Assembly (NCBI GenBank): GCA_024685995.1
Contig: JAIBDY010000006.1
Coordinates: 1-64,000, forward strand
Reading direction: 5' to 3'
Origin: Piscirickettsiaceae bacterium
GTDB taxonomy: Bacteria > Pseudomonadota > Gammaproteobacteria > Nitrosococcales > Methylophagaceae
Length of the DNA: 64,000 nt
Shown here piece after piece: positions 31,226-40,007 of this stretch (positions are counted from its first letter, which is position 1; the number at the start of each line of letters is the position of its first letter). Made by a program: the position numbers and the translations under genes. Below the pieces are notes generated by a model, which was given only the letters and a program-made list of their open reading frames with translations, searched no databases and was not told the origin of the DNA.

Positions 31226-32434
31226 ATGAGCTTAAAACAAATTATTGAGTCTGCAAATATTTTACATTTGCATGATCGGTACAAGCCGAGCACTACGCGT
31301 TCTGTGACAGAACCAACACGGGATCATGATGAGCGTCTAACGGAACAGTTATTACGTAGTCGCCATGAACAACATATCAAAGCCGAGCAAGCTAGCCGGC
31401 TGGCTAATCGTATGGCACAGCTGCTCGAAGTTTTACCGGGTGGCGTCGTGGTCCTAAATGGCCAAGGTAAAGTGCAACAATGTAATGCCGCGGCAGTCAA
31501 TATGCTCGGTGAACCTCTGCAGAATGAATATTGGGCTAGCGTTATCCAACGTGCTTTTGCCCCAAAACCTGATAACAGCTCAGATATTGCGTTATTGGAC
31601 GGTCGCTTAGTCCATATTTCAACCAGCCCATTGCAAGATGAACCCGGCCAAATCGTGTTATTAAACGACGTCACCGAAACCCGTCAATTGCAACTGAAAG
31701 TTTCTCATCTCCAACGTTTATCAGCGATGGGTGAAGTTGCTGCGAGATTAGCACATCAGATCCGTACGCCGCTATCCTCAGCAATGCTCTACCTGTCACC
31801 ATTGATGAAAGAAGATACCGCACCAACATTACGTCAGAATTTTGCCAAAAAGTTACACAAAAGTATTACCCATATGGAAGGTCTGATCAAAGATATGTTG
31901 GCCTTTTCACGAGGAGATATGGCCAGTACAGCCCCAGTATCGGTCGATACTTTATGTGAAACGGTCGAACAGCAGTTTATATCGCAACCCGGCGCCGAGA
32001 AATTTCATCTTCAAGTCAATAACTCCTTAGACAACGCCTATGTTTATGGGAGCCAAGATGCACTAAGTAGTGCGATTCATAATTTACTCAATAACGCTAA
32101 GCTAGCCTGCGAATCTAAAGGTGAGATCACCGTTTATGCCGAGTATGTCGAAGATGAACAAGGCTTTGAATGGGTCGAAATCAGTGTCGAAGATACCGGT
32201 ATTGGTATTTCCCCAGCAGACCAAGCGCAAATATTAACTCCATTTTATACCACGCGTTCTTCAGGTACGGGTCTCGGTCTTCCCGTGGTGAATTCAATTG
32301 CAAAAGCCCATAGAGGAACTTTATGGTTTGCAAGTGATCAGGGCGAAGGTAGTACGTTTTGCATTCGACTCCCCAAATACAAGGAGATCAATAGCAAGGT
32401 AGAATCAAAACAAGATAAGGAACTCAGAGCATGA
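31226..32434 (+). CDS. flrB: Flagellar sensor histidine kinase FlrB/FleS
   Basis: 402-residue soluble histidine kinase. There is no membrane segment; a PAS domain (about 65-150) precedes the HisKA dimerisation helix with the phosphorylated histidine H177 in LAHQIRTPLSS, then an HATPase domain with an N-box (HNLLNNA), DTGIGI and GTGLGL motifs. It phosphorylates FlrC, which is encoded next door with an ATGA overlap. Control is by the sigma-54 promoter just upstream. Confidence 0.95.
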   Translation: MSLKQIIESANILHLHDRYKPSTTRSVTEPTRDHDERLTEQLLRSRHEQHIKAEQASRLANRMAQLLEVLPGGVVVLNGQGKVQQCNAAAVNMLGEPLQNEYWASVIQRAFAPKPDNSSDIALLDGRLVHISTSPLQDEPGQIVLLNDVTETRQLQLKVSHLQRLSAMGEVAARLAHQIRTPLSSAMLYLSPLMKEDTAPTLRQNFAKKLHKSITHMEGLIKDMLAFSRGDMASTAPVSVDTLCETVEQQFISQPGAEKFHLQVNNSLDNAYVYGSQDALSSAIHNLLNNAKLACESKGEITVYAEYVEDEQGFEWVEISVEDTGIGISPADQAQILTPFYTTRSSGTGLGLPVVNSIAKAHRGTLWFASDQGEGSTFCIRLPKYKEINSKVESKQDKELRA

Positions 32435-33792
32435 ACCAAGCTACTATTTTAGTTGTAGAGGACGACAGTAACCTTCGTGAAGCATTATGCGACACATTAG
32501 AATTAGCGGGCTATAAAGTGACTTCAACCGATCACGGTCAAAGTGCGCTCAATAAATTGGCCAATGAAGATATCGGTTTATTATTGAGTGACCTGCAAAT
32601 GCGCCCTATGGATGGGCATACTTTACTCAAGAAAGCCAAAGCCTTGATGCCTGATCTACCCGTTTTGTTGATGACGGCATTCGGAACGGTACAAGGTGCG
32701 GTCGATGCTTTGCATGAAGGCGCTAGCGATTACTTGATTAAACCTTTTGAAGCCGATGACTTACTGGAAAGAGTGCAACGTTATGTGAGGACGATTGGTT
32801 TAGATGGTGATATGGTTGCGGTCGATAAATCGTCACGGGACTTGGTCTCCTTATCGCGCCGAGTAGCAGATACCGATGCCACGGTGTTAATTAGTGGCGA
32901 AAGCGGTACGGGTAAAGAGGTGTTAGCGCGTTTTTTGCACAATAACTCGGCTAGGAAAGCGAATCCTTTCGTGGCGATAAACTGTGCTGCTATTCCGGAA
33001 AATATGCTGGAGGCGACCCTGTTTGGCTATGAAAAAGGCGCTTTTACAGGGGCGAGTCAAGCCTATGCAGGGAAATTTGAACAAGCTAACCACGGTACCA
33101 TTTTGCTGGATGAAATTTCAGAAATGGACTTGAATCTACAAGCTAAACTGCTACGCGTTTTACAAGAGAGAGAAGTCGAACGTATTGGGGGGCGTAAGAC
33201 GATATCTCTGGATGTGAGGGTATTGGCAACCACCAACAGGTTATTAAGAGATGAAGTGACAGCCGGCCATTTCCGTGAAGATTTATTTTATCGTTTAAAT
33301 GTTTTTCCTTTACGTTTATTGCCATTACGCGAACGTAGCGAAGATATTATGCCTTTGTCTTATCAATTGGTTCAAAAACATTGTGAAATGACCCAACGTG
33401 CGATGCCAACATTTAGCCAATGCGCTGAAAAAAGCCTATTAAGTCATCCATGGTATGGCAATGTCCGAGAATTGGATAACGTCTTACAGCGTGCGTTGAT
33501 TTTGCAGACGGGGCAAACCGTGACTGCCAAAGATTTGGCATTTGAAAGCATGAGTGGAAGTCAAAATAACATCACACAAGCAGAAGAAGCCCCTGTATCG
33601 ACGAGTTTGGGAGATGATTTACGTAGTCATGAACAGCGCCATATTTTAGATGCTTTAGAAAAAAATAATTGCAGTAGACGCTTAACAGCCAAAGAGTTAG
33701 GCATTAGCGAGCGAACGTTGAGATACAAGATCTCTAGCTTTAGAGAGCAAGGTATTACTATTCCAGAAAAAAATGGCAAGAAGTCTGCATAA
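32431..33792 (+). CDS. flrC: Sigma-54-dependent response regulator FlrC/FleR
   Basis: 453-residue NtrC-type regulator: receiver domain with acidic pocket D11/D12 and phospho-acceptor D54 (LLLSDLQMRP), AAA+ domain with Walker A GESGTGKE and an intact GAFTGA loop, and a Fis-type helix-turn-helix at the C-terminus (AKELGISERTLRYKI). By family it activates sigma-54 promoters of hook-basal-body genes; here the flgB, 39.5-kb and fliK promoters are candidates. It overlaps flrB by 4 bases. Confidence 0.95.
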   Translation: MNQATILVVEDDSNLREALCDTLELAGYKVTSTDHGQSALNKLANEDIGLLLSDLQMRPMDGHTLLKKAKALMPDLPVLLMTAFGTVQGAVDALHEGASDYLIKPFEADDLLERVQRYVRTIGLDGDMVAVDKSSRDLVSLSRRVADTDATVLISGESGTGKEVLARFLHNNSARKANPFVAINCAAIPENMLEATLFGYEKGAFTGASQAYAGKFEQANHGTILLDEISEMDLNLQAKLLRVLQEREVERIGGRKTISLDVRVLATTNRLLRDEVTAGHFREDLFYRLNVFPLRLLPLRERSEDIMPLSYQLVQKHCEMTQRAMPTFSQCAEKSLLSHPWYGNVRELDNVLQRALILQTGQTVTAKDLAFESMSGSQNNITQAEEAPVSTSLGDDLRSHEQRHILDALEKNNCSRRLTAKELGISERTLRYKISSFREQGITIPEKNGKKSA

Positions 33793-33828
33793 GACTATGT
33801 CGTACTCAACGCTAATTGGAGAAAGACA

Positions 33829-34164
33829 ATGATAAACGGTATTGACCCAAATCAATTGCTAACGCATATGAGAGCTGCGCAAGCGCAAGCTACGCAACAG
33901 ACACAATCTACCGGAGAGCTGAAGCAAGGTAGTGTTGATAATGTCGATTTTTCCAAACTGATTAAGTCCGCCGTGGATCAAGTGAATGAGACACAACAAG
34001 CCTCGAGCAAGTTGAAAACAGCGTTTGAAATGGGCGATCCCAATGTCACCTTAGCCGATACGATGATTGCGTCACAAAAAGCCTCAGTCGCTTTTGAAGC
34101 TACGGTGCAAGTGAGAAACAAATTAGTGCAAGCTTATGAAGATGTGATGAGAATGAGCGTGTAA
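33829..34164 (+). CDS. fliE: Flagellar hook-basal body adapter FliE
   Basis: 111-residue protein joining the MS ring to the rod. The C-terminal signature is clear: GDPNVTLADTMIASQKASVA and VRNKLVQAYEDVMRMSV. It lies 36 bases after flrC with TTGGAG as ribosome binding site; I found no promoter in the gap, so fliEFGHIJ may be read from the flrBC promoter. Confidence 0.96.
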   Translation: MINGIDPNQLLTHMRAAQAQATQQTQSTGELKQGSVDNVDFSKLIKSAVDQVNETQQASSKLKTAFEMGDPNVTLADTMIASQKASVAFEATVQVRNKLVQAYEDVMRMSV

Positions 34165-34208
34165 TCATCTTCCATTTTTAATCGAATCACCATTTCAAGA
34201 GTAATACT

Positions 34209-35858
34209 ATGGAAAATGCACCGGTCACAAGCAATGCCAAGCCAACCCCAGCAAGACCCACAACATCGCTAGGTGCGATGCAGAGTAATGTCTCGCGGCA
34301 GCCGATGATGAAGCAGATAGGGTTTCTATTGGCGATTGCAGCAAGTATCGCCTTAGGTGGTTATGTGTTGATGTGGTCTCAGACACCGAATTACCAAGTA
34401 CTTTTTAATGACTTGCAAGCGAAAGAGTCTTCAGAAATCGTGGCGGTGCTTCAACAATCGGATGTGGATTACAAGGTTGATCATAGTACGGGTGCCGTGA
34501 TGGTGCCAGCATCAAAAGTTCAAATGTTACGAATGAAATTAGCAGCCGAAGGTCTGCCACGCAGTGTCTCACCCGGGATGGAAATGCTGAATCAAGATCA
34601 GGGCTTTGGTACCAGCCAGTTTATTGAACGGGCACGATATCAACATGCGATGGAAGAAGAGCTATCGCGCTCGATTTCTGAAATTTATAATGTCCGAAGT
34701 GCCAGAGTACATTTAGCCATTCCGAAACAATCAGTCTTTGTTCGTGATCGTAAGCCGCCGAGCGCTTCGGTGGTGGTAAATTTATATTCCGGCCGTAATT
34801 TGGAGCCTGGCCAAGTCGCTGCGGTCACACACATGGTCGCTTCCAGTGTGCCGAATATGTCGAATAAAGATGTCACGATTGTTGATCAAAAAGGCAGTTT
34901 GTTGACGCAAACAGATCGAGACCAAAACCTCGCCATGAGCGATACGCAGCTCGAATACACCCAAAAATTAGAGCAAAAGTATATTCAACGAATTGAAGAT
35001 ATTTTGTCTCCTATCGTTGGCGTCAATGGTGTCAGGGCACAAGTGGTCGCCGAAGTAGACTTCACCATGACGGAACAAACTCGCGAGAGTTATAATCCTG
35101 ATACCGTGGTGATGCGTAGTGAACAAGTACAAGAGGAAAGTCGCACAGGAAGTGTCGGTTCGGCACTTGGCATTCCTGGTGCGGTGAGTAACCAGCCACC
35201 AGTAGCCGGTACCAGCGCTGACGCCTTAGCGGAAAGTGGCCAAACAGCAGCCACGGCGTTGCCGGGCAGTTCAAGTAAGCAAAGCACCAGAAATTTTGAG
35301 CTAGATAGGACGATTAGCCACACCAGAGTCGCGCCGGGTTCAGTGAGAAAGTTGAGTGTCGCGGTGTTAGTGGATGAGCGCCGAACCCCAGGAGAAGAAG
35401 GGACGACTCCTTTATCAGAAGCCGAAATGACGCGAATCAATGCCCTGATTATGGATGCAATTGGCTTTAATCAAGCACGAGGTGATAGTCTCAATGTGGT
35501 TAATGCGGCCTTTATGTCTTTACCTGAACAAGAAGCTCTGCCTGAATTACCGATTTGGGAGGAAGCATGGGTTTGGGATGTTGCCAAACAAGCATTAGGC
35601 GGTTTATTGGTCATCTTTTTGATGCTCGGTGTCATTCGCCCCGCGTTTAAAGATTTGAATAAAGTTCATGTGGATCCGGAAGCCGAAGCAGCCGTCCAAA
35701 ATTTATTAGCCACCAAAACGGCTGGCGGCACTGATGATAGAATTGTCACGGGCGCTGAAGGCATGGAAGGACAACTTAATAATGTACGGAGTTTAGTGCA
35801 ACAAGATCCTGCATTGGTGGCGCAAGTCGTCAAAAATTGGACTATGAGTGAAAGCTAA
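34209..35858 (+). CDS. fliF: Flagellar MS-ring protein FliF
   Basis: 549-residue inner-membrane ring protein. An N-terminal membrane segment (about 35-56) is followed by the ring-building domains with YQVLFNDLQAKESSEIVAVL and the IPKQSVFVRDRKPPSASVVV motif, a long periplasmic loop rich in Gly/Ser, a second membrane segment (about 460-480) and a cytoplasmic tail that binds FliG. Its stop overlaps the fliG start (TAATG). Confidence 0.97.
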   Translation: MENAPVTSNAKPTPARPTTSLGAMQSNVSRQPMMKQIGFLLAIAASIALGGYVLMWSQTPNYQVLFNDLQAKESSEIVAVLQQSDVDYKVDHSTGAVMVPASKVQMLRMKLAAEGLPRSVSPGMEMLNQDQGFGTSQFIERARYQHAMEEELSRSISEIYNVRSARVHLAIPKQSVFVRDRKPPSASVVVNLYSGRNLEPGQVAAVTHMVASSVPNMSNKDVTIVDQKGSLLTQTDRDQNLAMSDTQLEYTQKLEQKYIQRIEDILSPIVGVNGVRAQVVAEVDFTMTEQTRESYNPDTVVMRSEQVQEESRTGSVGSALGIPGAVSNQPPVAGTSADALAESGQTAATALPGSSSKQSTRNFELDRTISHTRVAPGSVRKLSVAVLVDERRTPGEEGTTPLSEAEMTRINALIMDAIGFNQARGDSLNVVNAAFMSLPEQEALPELPIWEEAWVWDVAKQALGGLLVIFLMLGVIRPAFKDLNKVHVDPEAEAAVQNLLATKTAGGTDDRIVTGAEGMEGQLNNVRSLVQQDPALVAQVVKNWTMSES

Positions 35859-36871
35859 TGGCTGAACAACAAACGAGAACTTTATCGGGTACTGAAAGGG
35901 CGGCAGTATTTCTACGCTCTATCGGTGAAGCTGAAGCGGCAGAAGTGTTAAAACATATGGCGCCGAAAGAAGTCCAAAGAGTGGGGCAAGCGATGGCAAC
36001 ATTGACCAATGTTTCACGAGATGAAGTGAAAAATGTCTTAGATACATTTGTGACCACGGTCGAAGCGCAGACAGGACTCGGTATTGGCTCTCAAGACTAT
36101 GTTCGAAATATGTTGGTGAACGCCTTAGGTGAAGATAAAGCGGGAAGCGTGTTAGATCGGATTTTGTCAGGGGGCAACACTTCAGGTTTAGAACAGCTGA
36201 AATGGATGGATGCCCGAGGCATTTATGAAGTCATTAAATTGGAACATCCCCAGATCATTGCCATTGTGTGTTCATTCTTAGAATCCGATCAAGCGGCACA
36301 AGTGCTGAGCCTATTTCCTGACCGAGATCAATCGAATATTTTACTTCGAATCGCCACCTTAGATGGTGTACAGCCAAATGCGTTGACCGAGCTCAATAGT
36401 ATTTTAGAAAGGCAATTCAGTGGCGCATCACGCGGACAAAAGACCTCCGTCGGTGGACTGAAAGCAGCCGCGGATATTTTGAATTTTGTTGAGACCAGTA
36501 TTGAAGCGTCTATTATGGAACAAATCAAAACAGCAGAGCCGGATTTGGGACAAAATATTGAAGACTTGATGTTTGTATTTGAAAATCTCATTGATGTTGA
36601 TGATCGTGGTTTCCAAACATTGATGCGTGAGATTCAAACCGACGAATTAATGTTGGCCTTAAAGGGTTGTGATAATGACCTGAAAGAAAAATTCTTTAGC
36701 AATATGTCACAACGCGCTGCTGAAATGATGCGAGATGATCTTGAAGCCAGTGGCCCCGTGCGGATCAGCGATGTTGAAGCTGCACAGAAATCAATCTTAG
36801 CTACCGCGCGTGCACTATCCGATAAAGGTGACATCATGTTAGGTGGAGGCGCTGGAGATGACTTCCTCTGA
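35858..36871 (+). CDS. fliG: Flagellar motor switch protein FliG
   Basis: 337-residue rotor protein of the C-ring. N, middle and C domains are recognisable: AAVFLRSIGEAEAAEVLKHM at the N-terminus, the EHPQ-containing KLEHPQIIAIVCSFL in the middle domain, and the torque helix region DRGFQTLMREIQTDELMLAL at the C-terminus. Length is standard. The fliH start lies inside its last codons. Confidence 0.98.
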   Translation: MAEQQTRTLSGTERAAVFLRSIGEAEAAEVLKHMAPKEVQRVGQAMATLTNVSRDEVKNVLDTFVTTVEAQTGLGIGSQDYVRNMLVNALGEDKAGSVLDRILSGGNTSGLEQLKWMDARGIYEVIKLEHPQIIAIVCSFLESDQAAQVLSLFPDRDQSNILLRIATLDGVQPNALTELNSILERQFSGASRGQKTSVGGLKAAADILNFVETSIEASIMEQIKTAEPDLGQNIEDLMFVFENLIDVDDRGFQTLMREIQTDELMLALKGCDNDLKEKFFSNMSQRAAEMMRDDLEASGPVRISDVEAAQKSILATARALSDKGDIMLGGGAGDDFL

Positions 36872-37547
36872 TAAAGAATTAATCACAGAACATGCCAATG
36901 TGGTGACGGCCGAAGAGCTTGCCGATTACCAACGTTGGCAAGCGCCGCATGTGGTGTCGGTTGAAGATGTGAAAAAAAAGCCAGATGCTTTCTTAACGGT
37001 GGAAGATATTGACGCCCTACAAATGCAAGCGCAACAAGAAGGTTATAAAGCGGGTTTCGAACAAGGCCAAGCAGCAGGGCATCAAGCTGGCTTAGACAAC
37101 GCTCAAAAAAACGTCGATCAAAAAATGATGTACTTACGCCAAATACTCACGACGTTAAATAACCCACTGGAAAGCCTAGACGCAGAGATCGAAAACGATC
37201 TGGTTTCTCTGGTCACCAGTGTGGCGCGTCAAGTGATTCGTAGAGAGTTGAAAGCCGAGCCAGAACATGTGATTGGTGCCGTGCGCGCAGCCTTAGCGGT
37301 ATTACCGATTAATGATCGTAAGATAACAATAATCTTGCATCCTCAAGATACTGAGTTAGTCCAAAAAGGCCTATCGCTGGATGAGGAGGATGGCAAGTGG
37401 CGTTGGGTTGATGATCCAACCATGCAGCGTGGCGGATGCCGAATCGAAACAGCAAACACCTTGATAGATGCCAGTGTTGAAGCACGCCTTGAAAGTGTTA
37501 TCAATACCTTATTGGGGGGAGAGCGGACGGATGACCGAGCCGACTGA
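36858..37547 (+). CDS. fliH: Flagellar export ATPase regulator FliH
   Basis: 229-residue negative regulator and peripheral-stalk-like partner of the FliI ATPase. The N-terminal region has a WQAP motif, the middle carries the glycine-repeat helix ([17 protein letters not shown]), and the C-terminal half resembles the V/F-ATPase E/delta subunits. The ATG at 36858 is chosen because GGTGGAGG (36842-36849) stands 8 bases before it; a GTG at 36843 would overlap that site. It overlaps fliG by 14 bases. Confidence 0.93.
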   Translation: MTSSDKELITEHANVVTAEELADYQRWQAPHVVSVEDVKKKPDAFLTVEDIDALQMQAQQEGYKAGFEQGQAAGHQAGLDNAQKNVDQKMMYLRQILTTLNNPLESLDAEIENDLVSLVTSVARQVIRRELKAEPEHVIGAVRAALAVLPINDRKITIILHPQDTELVQKGLSLDEEDGKWRWVDDPTMQRGGCRIETANTLIDASVEARLESVINTLLGGERTDDRAD

Positions 37548-38958
37548 CACGCCGATAGATTTTGCATCGATGTGTGATCGAACGGTTAAATGGCGCGGCC
37601 AGTTAGCGGCTTTTCAGCAACATCTAGACAATAACACTGTCGAAGGATTATGCATTGAAGGTAGGCTCACCAGAATGGTTGGCTTAACCCTCGAAGCCGT
37701 CGGTTTTAGTGCCCCTATCGGCAGTCGCTGCGAAATACAGACCAGCACGGGTAAGCCTATCGAAGCCGAGGTCGTTGGATTTTCAGGCGAAACGCTGTAT
37801 TTGATGCCAACGGGTGATATTCGTGGCTTGGTGCCGAATGCGAGGGTCAAGCCGATTCCTCACGACTCTCAAGTGCCCGTCAGCGCGGCATTATTAGGCC
37901 GAGTCATAGATGGCGCAGGGAAGCCTTTGGATGGTAAGGGACCAATCAAATTTAAAGACAGAGTGCCGCTTCATGGCGAACCTATTAACCCATTAGCACG
38001 TGCGCCAGTGAGACAGCATCTTGATGTCGGTGTAGAAGCGATTAATGCTTTATTAAGTGTCGGTAGAGGACAACGGATGGGGTTGTTTGCCGGTAGTGGT
38101 GTCGGTAAAAGTGTGTTGTTAGGCATGATGACGCGCTTTACGGAAGCCGATGTTATTGTCGTCGGCTTGATTGGTGAGCGGGGACGAGAAGTCAAAGAGT
38201 TTATTGAAGATATTTTGGGTGAAGTTGGGCTGGCCCGCGCGGTGGTAGTCGCCTCGCCAGCAGATCATTCGCCTTTAATGCGTTTACATGGCGCGATGTT
38301 AGCGACCAGTATTGCCGAATATTTTCGTGACCAAGGGCAACAAGTCCTCTTATTAATGGACTCTTTAACCCGTTATGCCCAAGCCCAACGTGAAATTGCA
38401 CTGGCTATTGGCGAGCCACCGGCAACCAAAGGTTATCCGCCTTCGGTATTTTCATTATTACCGCAGTTAGTCGAACGGGCGGGAAATGGTGCTAATGGCG
38501 GCGCGATTACCGCAATTTATACCGTATTGACCGAAGGCGATGATCAACAAGACCCTGTGGCCGATGCGGCACGGGCTATTTTGGATGGACATATCGTCTT
38601 ATCAAGACAATTAGCCGAGTCAGGGGTTTATCCCGCTATCGATATCGAGGCGTCGATTAGCCGAGTGATGCCTCAAATTATTGCGCCCGAACATTTGGCC
38701 CAAGCGCAATACTTTAAACAGATCTATGCAAGATACCGTCAGAATCAAGATCTTATTAATATCGGGGCTTATGCGATGGGGACCGACGCCAAAATTGACG
38801 AAGCCATTGCGATGTTCCCTCAGTTACAAGCGATGATCCAACAACCAATGCATCAAGCCGTCAATTGGGATCAAAGTTTGAGTCAGTTGGCAGCAAGCCT
38901 AGAGCCTCCTAAGGTTCAAACGATGCCCAACAGGCAACCACCGGCTATTGTGAAATAG
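37531..38958 (+). CDS. fliI: Flagellum-specific export ATPase FliI
   Basis: 475-residue F1-beta-like ATPase energising the flagellar type III export apparatus. Walker [12 protein letters not shown], the [16 protein letters not shown] motif and Walker [18 protein letters not shown] are present. The ATG at 37531 follows GGGGGGAGAG; an upstream in-frame ATG at 37468 would add 21 residues lying deep inside fliH and is rejected. It overlaps fliH by 17 bases. Confidence 0.97.
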   Translation: MTEPTDTPIDFASMCDRTVKWRGQLAAFQQHLDNNTVEGLCIEGRLTRMVGLTLEAVGFSAPIGSRCEIQTSTGKPIEAEVVGFSGETLYLMPTGDIRGLVPNARVKPIPHDSQVPVSAALLGRVIDGAGKPLDGKGPIKFKDRVPLHGEPINPLARAPVRQHLDVGVEAINALLSVGRGQRMGLFAGSGVGKSVLLGMMTRFTEADVIVVGLIGERGREVKEFIEDILGEVGLARAVVVASPADHSPLMRLHGAMLATSIAEYFRDQGQQVLLLMDSLTRYAQAQREIALAIGEPPATKGYPPSVFSLLPQLVERAGNGANGGAITAIYTVLTEGDDQQDPVADAARAILDGHIVLSRQLAESGVYPAIDIEASISRVMPQIIAPEHLAQAQYFKQIYARYRQNQDLINIGAYAMGTDAKIDEAIAMFPQLQAMIQQPMHQAVNWDQSLSQLAASLEPPKVQTMPNRQPPAIVK

Positions 38959-38999
38959 CGGTAGGTGATAATCGCCTTTAAACTTGCTATGGTAAGCAT

Positions 39000-39443
39000 A
39001 TGAAGCGTTCGCAAAGACTCAATCCTGTTGTTGATATCGCTGCCGAGGCCAGTGCGAAAGTATTGCTGAAAGTCGGCGAGGCCAATACTGTCTGGCGTCA
39101 AAACAGCGTACAACTCGATGATTTAATAAAGTACAAAAGTGAGTATTTACTTCGGTTTCGTGCGGGAGAACAATTGTCGATCAGTGCTCAAAAAGTCATG
39201 GAGCTACGTGCGTTTTTAGTGCAGCTCGATCAAGCTATCGCATCACAACAACGACAAGTCGAAACCAGTTTACGAATACTACAACAGCAACAACAAGCTT
39301 GGAAAAAAGTGCGTAGTAAAGAGCAAGCTGTTCAATCGCTAATTGACCGTTATCAACAAGAAGAAATACAGGTTGAACTCAAACTAGAGCAGCGTGCGAA
39401 TGACGAACTCAATACCGTTCAATGGCATCGAAAACCTAAATAA
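39000..39443 (+). CDS. fliJ: Flagellar export protein FliJ
   Basis: 147-residue, almost wholly helical coiled-coil protein, the gamma-like stalk of the export ATPase. Recognition rests on size, charge, coiled-coil character and its place right after fliI; FliJ sequences are poorly conserved. It is the last gene before the 270-base gap that holds a sigma-54 promoter. Confidence 0.9.
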   Translation: MKRSQRLNPVVDIAAEASAKVLLKVGEANTVWRQNSVQLDDLIKYKSEYLLRFRAGEQLSISAQKVMELRAFLVQLDQAIASQQRQVETSLRILQQQQQAWKKVRSKEQAVQSLIDRYQQEEIQVELKLEQRANDELNTVQWHRKPK

Positions 39444-39484
39444 ACTCCCCCGATATATCTCTATACGTCAGCATTATTTTTGAC

Positions 39485-39500
39485 TGGCACGGTCTCTGCA
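39485..39500 (+). promoter_or_regulatory. Sigma-54 promoter of the STAS-CheA-like operon
   Basis: TGGCACGGTCTCTGCA matches the consensus TGGCACG-N4-TTGCA at all but one position, with GG (39486-39487) and GC (39498-39499) spaced by 10 bases. It lies 42 bases past fliJ. The next gene starts at 39714, so the transcript would have a leader of about 200 bases. Confidence 0.85.
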
Positions 39501-39713
39501 TTAAAGCCTATAAGTAGAGAATATCACGCCATTTGGTTAAATCAACATAAAGGCCTGTAACAACGATATAACAAGGTGTGACAGAGGATTTAGACTGGTG
39601 TGCGTGCTTTAATTTAGCGATAAGCGGTAAGCTAAAACGGCAATTATTAGCCTCATCGCTACCCATGTATTTCGACGTATGATGCAATATAGAGGTCAAA
39701 AGTAAAATAAATC
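39501..39713 (+). other. Long untranslated leader with nested inverted repeats
   Basis: No convincing gene lies here. TAGCGAT (39615-39621) pairs with ATCGCTA (39655-39661), and inside that GCTAA (39631-39635) pairs with TTAGC (39647-39651), giving a nested hairpin about 50 bases ahead of the STAS start codon. No match to a riboswitch consensus I know was seen. A regulatory leader or a remnant of an inserted sequence are both possible. Confidence 0.45.
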
Positions 39714-40007
39714 ATGGCAAGTGCGTTAATACAATTTGACAGCGTGTTGGGGAGGACAGAGTTAACAGCGCTGTACCCAAGACTGCTGTCCGCTTTGCTT
39801 GAGGATCAGCCTCTTGTGCTTGAGTGTGGGCAAATAACGCAAGTTGATACGGCCGCAATACAACTGCTTTATGCCTTTTCTCAACAAGCAGAAATTCATG
39901 GTAAGCGACTGCAATGGTTGCAAGTGAGCGAGGTCTTTTTGCAAGCAGTACGTTTATTGGGGTTAAGGGATTTTCTGGCACAGATAAGGACTGAAGATGT
40001 TATCTGA
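39714..40007 (+). CDS. STAS-domain protein
   Basis: 97-residue single STAS domain (anti-sigma factor antagonist fold). The central strand-loop reads LECGQITQVDTAAIQLLYAF: the usual D-S-S-G phospho-site region is D-T-A-A here, so the serine phosphorylated in SpoIIAA-type proteins appears to be missing. STAS proteins occur in some chemosensory gene sets; their role there is not settled. It is the first gene of a tightly coupled operon, overlapping the CheA-like gene by 11 bases. The ribosome binding site is weak, with GAGG too far upstream. Confidence 0.8.
   Translation: MASALIQFDSVLGRTELTALYPRLLSALLEDQPLVLECGQITQVDTAAIQLLYAFSQQAEIHGKRLQWLQVSEVFLQAVRLLGLRDFLAQIRTEDVI

Noticed and set aside
33541-33828. 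Sigma-54 promoter for fliE in the end of flrC
   Set aside because: The best candidate (TTGGCATTTGAAAGC) has a spacing of 9 instead of 10 between GG and GC.
39501-39713. Leader considered as a c-di-GMP riboswitch
   Set aside because: The conserved GEMM core and tetraloop-receptor sequences are not present.
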